Below, in pieces: positions 58,650 to 64,000 of a stretch of DNA of 64,000 bases. The stretch is from positions 23,402,864 through 23,466,863 of the forward strand of contig NC_091140.1 in the NCBI RefSeq assembly GCF_041381155.1. Direction: 5' to 3'. The notes beneath the pieces are model-generated. The model made no database searches and had not been told where the DNA came from. It saw only the letters and a list, made by a program, of their open reading frames with translations. Position 1 is the stretch's first letter. Each line of letters starts with the position of its first letter. This DNA is from Argopecten irradians (taxonomy: Eukaryota > Mollusca > Bivalvia > Pectinida > Pectinidae). The position numbers were made by a program, and so were the translations under genes.

Positions 58650-58988
58650 TAAATAATTTTTTATTTGTTTTCATACTTAATCCAACTCTCTGATTGGCAT
58701 ATTCTTTTTCTTCATATACTATGAAGAAAAAAACGACGTCGACGTTGTGTATTGATTAAGAAAAGGTAATCCTTTGGAAAATCAATAGAATCGTACGTTT
58801 AAACGTATTTTGTATTATCGAGTAGTCTGAAAAATTAATTATAAGCATTGATGTAACTATGTTTTGACTTCATAGGGTTATGAAATAATTTTGTTTGCAA
58901 ACTTTTGTGAGAATCCGCTACAACAGTTTTCAAACAAAATTTCTTTCATACTCCTATGAAGTTAAAAAATAGTAACACCAATGCTTAA
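58650..58988 (+). repeat. Interspersed repeat R2, longest copy
   Basis: It combines the parts seen separately elsewhere: the left part shared with 28630 and 39165, the middle (ACGTTTAAACGTATTT, AAGCATTGATGTAACTATG) shared only with 39165, and the right part (AAACTTTTGTGAGAATCCGC) shared only with 28630. Confidence 0.65.
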
Positions 58989-59251
58989 TTAAAACGGAAT
59001 ATAAGATAAGAATCCGTCGGTGATCATTGTACAGTCATGAGTTGGATTTTAGAAAACTTGTTCGCCCACACTGACAGAAGCATTCTAGCAATGTGAGTCA
59101 TGTATGCGAAAAACAGTTATTAACAAACGTATATAAGCGAGCCACTTAGCTCAACAACGAACACAACCATTTATATTCTCATTTTTCTGACTTTGATATA
59201 AACTATTGCCATTTTAACACTCTCTTTTTATTCATTATTCTGTATTTGTAT

Positions 59252-59409
59252 GTTATAGGGCTAGCTGCCCTTGCGGGTAGGTATGGATTGTGACGTCATG
59301 TATTTGCGAGCGTTTCGTCATACATTTAAGAGAAAACGAAAATGAATTTCGCTCACACAAGTATTGTGTAACAATTGATACCTCCTCGCAAGGGAAATAA
59401 CCGTGTAAT
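59252..59409. mobile_element. MITE M3, copy 2
   Basis: TTATAGGGCTAGCTGCCCTT GCGGGTAGGTAT at the left and the inverse GGTTATTTCCCTTGCGAGGAGGTAT pattern at the right end form terminal inverted repeats around a GTGACGTCA-containing core. Related to 33862-34018. Confidence 0.6.
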
Positions 59410-60539
59410 ATGTAATATGGATTATTCGTTGGCAATTGTTTAGACTCTACATAAGTATAGTATTGTTGTTGTTACTTTGAAATCCTTTACTCTTGAATTA
59501 TTCTTTATTTCACTTTTCAACGAGCGGGGGAAATTCTTGAAACATGATGAATTGTGATTTAAATACAAATTGAAATTACAGGACAGTTAAGCTTACTAAA
59601 ACCCTATTTTTATGTTGGTTTTAGGAATAGCAATCCTCTTTCTTTTAAACTGCAAAATTTAAGAAAACGTTCTGATAAAAATAGTGTGAAATATTATCAT
59701 ATTCTTTGTATTACTGGTATTGTCAATTTCGTGAATATTCATATTATCAGTATATTTATTACTTATCTTACTTAGTTGGGAAAATATTGCTTTAGTTTGT
59801 TATGAGTATGGTCAAAACAGTAAAATTTCGGTAAAATCCCAATTTGCGTCAAGGCACTATCGTTGATTCTCAATAACTCAAAATCAAACCCACCACCATA
59901 TCATTAGCATTACATTTGTATGAACTCCTGTTTCCAAAAATGTTATAAAAAACGTAAAACATCAGAAAAAAATGACCTTTCACCAGAGCAGATCTTTAAC
60001 CGTTTTTATGATAGAAAAAGAAACAAACCAATTGATTTAATTTCCAATTATTTAATGATGTTACTCATTACTATTGAAACTGTTTTAATTTATAACTAAA
60101 AAACGAAGGTATCCAATATCAGTTATTGATTTCACTGTGAAAACGATCCATAGTGATATGCAGTCATCAGTGTCTCAAACTGATGAAAAGTTCTCCTCGG
60201 AGTGTCTGGAGTCTGTTTCATTACAAAGCATCTGTTTGATGTAAGGTCTCCACGCTTATCACATGAGTTGATGGCAGTTGTCTTTTCTTGTTCTATAGAT
60301 CAATAATGATAAAATGAAATACAGTCAAATATTTCATGTTGGTAGCTTATTTTTATAAAAAATACACAAATTTAATTTACATTGTTAGACATATCTATAT
60401 CCTATATATACACATGATTTAACTTGTTAATTTGACGTTCTACGCAAGAGAGCATGGCAAACGCCTCAGTTATTTAATTTTATGAATCAGTGTATTTTGT
60501 TGAAGATACAGTTATAACACTGAAAGAACTATTTCCAAT
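59410..60539. other. Intergenic
   Basis: Nothing recognised beyond AT-rich non-coding sequence. Confidence 0.4.
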
Positions 60540-60950
60540 TATGAATTATGTCGCGTATGAACAAAACGATGATTAAAGATGCGACACCGCGGACGAATGG
60601 CAATTTTTATCTATTAAAACAGGAGTCGATTGATTTGTATTTTTCTTCATTTACAAAAGTAGCTACATACTTTACACTGTTACAATCAGTGGAAAGTTTA
60701 AGCGTGTTGTTTTACTTCAATATAAATGTATTTGGGATATTTAATTGCATCCCGAAAATATCCATGGGACTTTGCCCTATATGGTAAAATGTAATGATTG
60801 CTCAGACATCAAAAGCAAAACAAATTGTTTTATAGTTTTTTTTTTGTCAATTAGATATATACATATACATATATATGTATACACTATTTAACTTCAATTA
60901 TTGTCCAAATGGTAAATATCATGCGGTGTATCTTTAACAAAATTAGACAG
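60540..60950 (+). mobile_element. MITE M2, diverged second copy
   Basis: Reads collinearly with the reverse complement of 26698-27053. The ends AAAGATGCGACACCGC and GCGGTGTATCTTTA keep the inverted-repeat pairing. A 79-codon ORF inside (60548-60787) is not preserved in the other copy. Confidence 0.65.
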
Positions 60951-62281
60951 TACATACTCTGGATGAAATCATAATCAGGCAGAATCGACTTTTATGTTAG
61001 CTTGACCCTGATCAGGACCTGAACCTTGTTTACTGCTTTTAACTTACCGCAATCACAGACAACATAATCAAATTGATGTTGTTGAAATGACCATCTATTA
61101 ATGACGTTATTTTTATATCAAAATATTAGTTGTCAACCTCTCATACATACAAGTCTTGTGATTGCTTTTCATTTATATTCAGCATTATAAATGAGAAGCA
61201 GCAACGATGGTGTAAACAACTTGTTAAAGATGGCAAGAGTTAAACGGGCTCTTGGCATCTCCTCATTAAATTTATTTCAATAGTACATGGTGACAAAAGT
61301 TGTAGTTCTATCAAAATAGAACTTTATTTGGGTTTTGGCAGGAACTGTGTTCTAAAAAAACGGGAATGGATATAAAAACAGTCTTACTACTTCTAGCATG
61401 ATCGGTCTTTAATTTGGCACAAGATCACTTAAAACATTTATAGTTATTTGTATTCTTATTTATCACGGACAAAGTTCTTGATTCAAAGCCCAAGTTGCGA
61501 TGTAGTTATGAACTCATTATATTGTAACTTTCAATTATAACATTACATTGTACTATTAAGAAATGTAGTTTATAGGAAAATATCTTTATATTTGGTTAAG
61601 TTATAAAAAAAAAACACAATCGGTTAACTAACTCACCTTATTCCAGATTGAAGATGTAAAGTTCTTAGTTTGTTCTGATTGTTCAGTAGTTTAGATGATA
61701 AACCTTCAATTTTGTCATCAATTGTCGAGAAGGGGCAGTGATTTGTCCTCCCCATTATCAGCACCATATTGAAATGCCCATATAAACGGACTGGACTGAA
61801 ATATAAAAAATATTCAAAATTTCAACATTAGAAAATATTAGAAATCATTAAAACATAGAAACTATGCTCTTAAATTCTTAAATCAATGGTCTATATTATA
61901 TTTATCTATATATAATTTACTGGTTTTTATTTCTTATTCTCTTCTCCCGGTTTCACATTCGTTCATTTCTTACTATCTTCTTATACAATATTCCATTAAT
62001 TACAATGGTTTACATATATATCGGCGAAAATATATTGTTTTCTTTCTCTATGTCTTTTAGAATTTATCATTAACTATTAATTTAATATAGCATTGATATA
62101 TATTCTTATGTTGATATTGATGATAAAATTGTAAATAATGTTTAATTTTCTATATAGGATATTATTGATGTTAGGTGAATATGCCATGACACTTACCATA
62201 GTGGGGCCATTACTTCTTGTTATGCCAGCTGGCGAAAGTCATCAAAAGATGGAAAAGGTAAAAGGGGTAAAAGAAGAATGA
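60951..62281. other. Intergenic
   Basis: AT-rich; no exon, RNA or repeat was recognised. Confidence 0.4.
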
Positions 62282-62430
62282 CCTCCACGCTGGTTACCCG
62301 GTAGTAAGTTACTATGATTTCCCAGTAGTAAATTACTATGGTTTCCCGGTAGTAAGTTACTATGGTTTCCCGGTGGTAAGTTACTATGGTTACCCGGTAG
62401 TACGTTACTACTGGGTAACCAGCTTGGAGG
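62282..62430. mobile_element. 149-bp inverted-repeat element filled with 24-bp tandem repeats
   Basis: Terminal inverted repeats of 26 bp (CCTCCACGCTGGTTACCCGG TAGTAA; inverse of the right end CCTCCAAGCTGGTTACCCAG TAGTAA) enclose about five 24-bp units of the form GGTTTCCCGGTAGTAAGTTA CTAT. The first unit is continuous with the left terminal repeat, so the tandem repeats seem to have grown from it. Confidence 0.75.
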
Positions 62431-62508
62431 TATAAAAATCGAGCAGCAAATGTAGTAGTGATGGATGCCGTGCCTCTTGTGTCTTATATACATGTACTTG
62501 TAGGTTGA

Positions 62509-62575
62509 CATCACGTGTTTGTCATGTGATACTATTGATATTGATACATCACGTGTTTGTCATGTGATACTATTG
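62509..62575. repeat. Two-copy 29-bp direct repeat with E-boxes
   Basis: CATCACGTGTTTGTCATGTG ATACTATTG occurs at 62509-62537 and again at 62547-62575. Each copy carries a CACGTG E-box. Confidence 0.75.
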
Positions 62576-62579
62576 CCAT

Positions 62580-63645
62580 TTTTTTTAAATTTTATTGACA
62601 GATGCAATCACAAGGAAATTGGTTATAACAGTAAGCTACATGTGGTATCTTATTAGACTTATCTAAATAGGACTGACTATCTAATCACGCATGTGTTCTG
62701 TACAAGGCTACAACGGTCACAATAAGAGGGGGGGGGGGGAAGCGAAAGTGGGTTGATCACATAATGAATAACGGCTATTCTGCAAGGAATGTACATTTAT
62801 TATGTTTTTAAACCTGAACAATCAATTTGGTTGAATAACATTTGTTATATTTCTGATAGAACAGTGGACAAGAAACCTCTAATTTGAGCTTGTATGGTCC
62901 TTACTGAAAATATTACCGCTTTTAAAGGAATTTAACTAAGGTATTTTTAAATAGTTACATGATCAATCAACTGTGTTTAGGGGTATAAAGCATTTTATTG
63001 ACAATATTTATTAAACGCAGATTTATATAAATAAATGATTAAAATCTAGGTCAATCAATTATTGCAGAATAGGAAATCGAAAAAAGTGCAATATCCGTCA
63101 TCGCATGAATGGCATTTTATTTGATAGACCCGAAGTGTATTTGATTTACAAGTTTGCCAGCTAATCCAGATAATAAGTTAATATGTTTTAAAATAACATA
63201 TTTTCAAGCAATGTAATGCCTATAATGTTAAGTTCAGTATTATTATTTTGTATCGATCTACAGTGTAAGATATATTGCAATTTCGGATATTATATTCGGG
63301 TTTAATTATTCCGGATTATTTCAGTAGTTGGTTTAATCCATTAGTCAATGCAGCTTAACTTCCATTTTATCTAGATCATTGTACATAAGGACGGTGTTAA
63401 CCATAGTCAATGTAAATTAAGCTACCGTTCACCCGTGTAACTTTATTTTGATGATAGGCTTGTTATTTTTGCATATGATGTGCCTTCATGGTATGTCATG
63501 GATAATCAAGGATAAACTTAAAGGGATTGATTTCTGCTCCTCAGTCCAATTTAATTGGAGGACAGTTATTGGCATAAAGTTTCTGATCAGCTTTAGCACA
63601 TTTCTATGATAAATAGACACATACTCCCAATAATCACTCTGAATT
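62580..63645. other. Intergenic with poly(G) run
   Basis: No gene was recognised. A run of about 13 G at 62728-62740 is the only marked feature. Confidence 0.4.
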
Positions 63646-64000
63646 AATATTATAAGACTCTGTCATATGTGGATAAGAAAGATAGGGATATTCTACCCAA
63701 GGGTCACAAAATGTTGTAAAACGTTTTGTGATCCGGAGGGTAGGATATTCCTATCCTTAACATCCACATATGAAAGAGTATATTTCTTTCATACCTCGAT
63801 GTTTATTGCAATTTTATTACTATGATTTTCCAACATTTTGAAATCAATTCGAAAGAGAATAGAACTACAAATCAATTCTTCATACATAAAAATTGCGTGA
63901 TATTTTCAACTTAATTCTCATTATTTGTATCTATTAAAGTAAACTCGGTCTAGTTTATGAAAAAATATTAAAATTGTAATTTTTTGAACGCTGTGACGTC
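63646..64000 (-). repeat. Interspersed repeat R1, second copy, cut by the window end
   Basis: The reverse complement matches 19309-19665. This copy additionally has an inner palindrome (TCACAAAATGTTGTAAAAC followed by GTTTTGTGATCCGGAGG, between inverted GATATTC(T/C)TA(C/T)CC words) that is simplified in the 19-kb copy. It continues past base 64000. Confidence 0.7.

Noticed and set aside
60548-60787. 79-codon plus-strand ORF
   Set aside because: Part of the diverged MITE M2 copy; not conserved as protein.

Overview
This is an AT-rich metazoan window, most likely from a mollusc and probably a bivalve. The evidence is a secreted coiled-coil plus C1q gene, tRNA-headed SINEs with a 3' body of the kind seen in molluscan SINEs, invertebrate-type LINEs, many short inverted-repeat elements, and small GT-AG introns. 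The species cannot be named from the sequence.

Layout. 0.8-2.8 kb: an apparently intact three-exon C1q-domain gene (+). 3.0-10.2 kb: two dead, 5'-truncated LINEs of different clades (+), a 48-bp minisatellite between them and a long CTCTGTCTTAA minisatellite after them. 11.7 kb: an inverted-repeat element. 12.6-18.4 kb (-): three decayed paralogues (A, B, C) of a membrane receptor with divergent C-type-lectin-like and Cys-rich modules, set in duplicated flanks. 23.0-28.6 kb (-): a nine-exon, fully open gene joining a pogo/Tigger-type transposase (HTH-psq, CENP-B, DDE) to two C-terminal PHD fingers; its second intron hosts a MITE. 28.6-34.3 kb: repeat remnants and an old 1.4-kb tandem duplication. 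34.4-36.5 kb and 54.7-56.3 kb (-): two intact single-exon paralogues encoding a signal peptide, Cys-rich/lectin-like head, mucin-like stalk, TM helix and cytoplasmic tail. 37.4-53.4 kb, between them: a nearly identical direct tandem duplication of about 8 kb with no convincing gene. 56.3-64 kb: non-coding DNA with several MITE-like families.

Genes and function. The two intact receptors share a head, a TM segment and an upstream block with GATA and ETS-like sites at the same distance from the ATG. Their tails differ: 153 residues rich in tyrosine motifs in one, 46 residues with a single tyrosine in the other. Decayed paralogue A keeps a tail with three copies of a two-tyrosine module (YDHT, then YGxL or YDxF) that also occurs once in the long-tailed receptor. 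Together with the nearby C1q gene this looks like a fast-evolving, possibly immune, receptor cluster; that role is inference. The window also holds several repeat families with two or more local copies, which allow relative dating of events.
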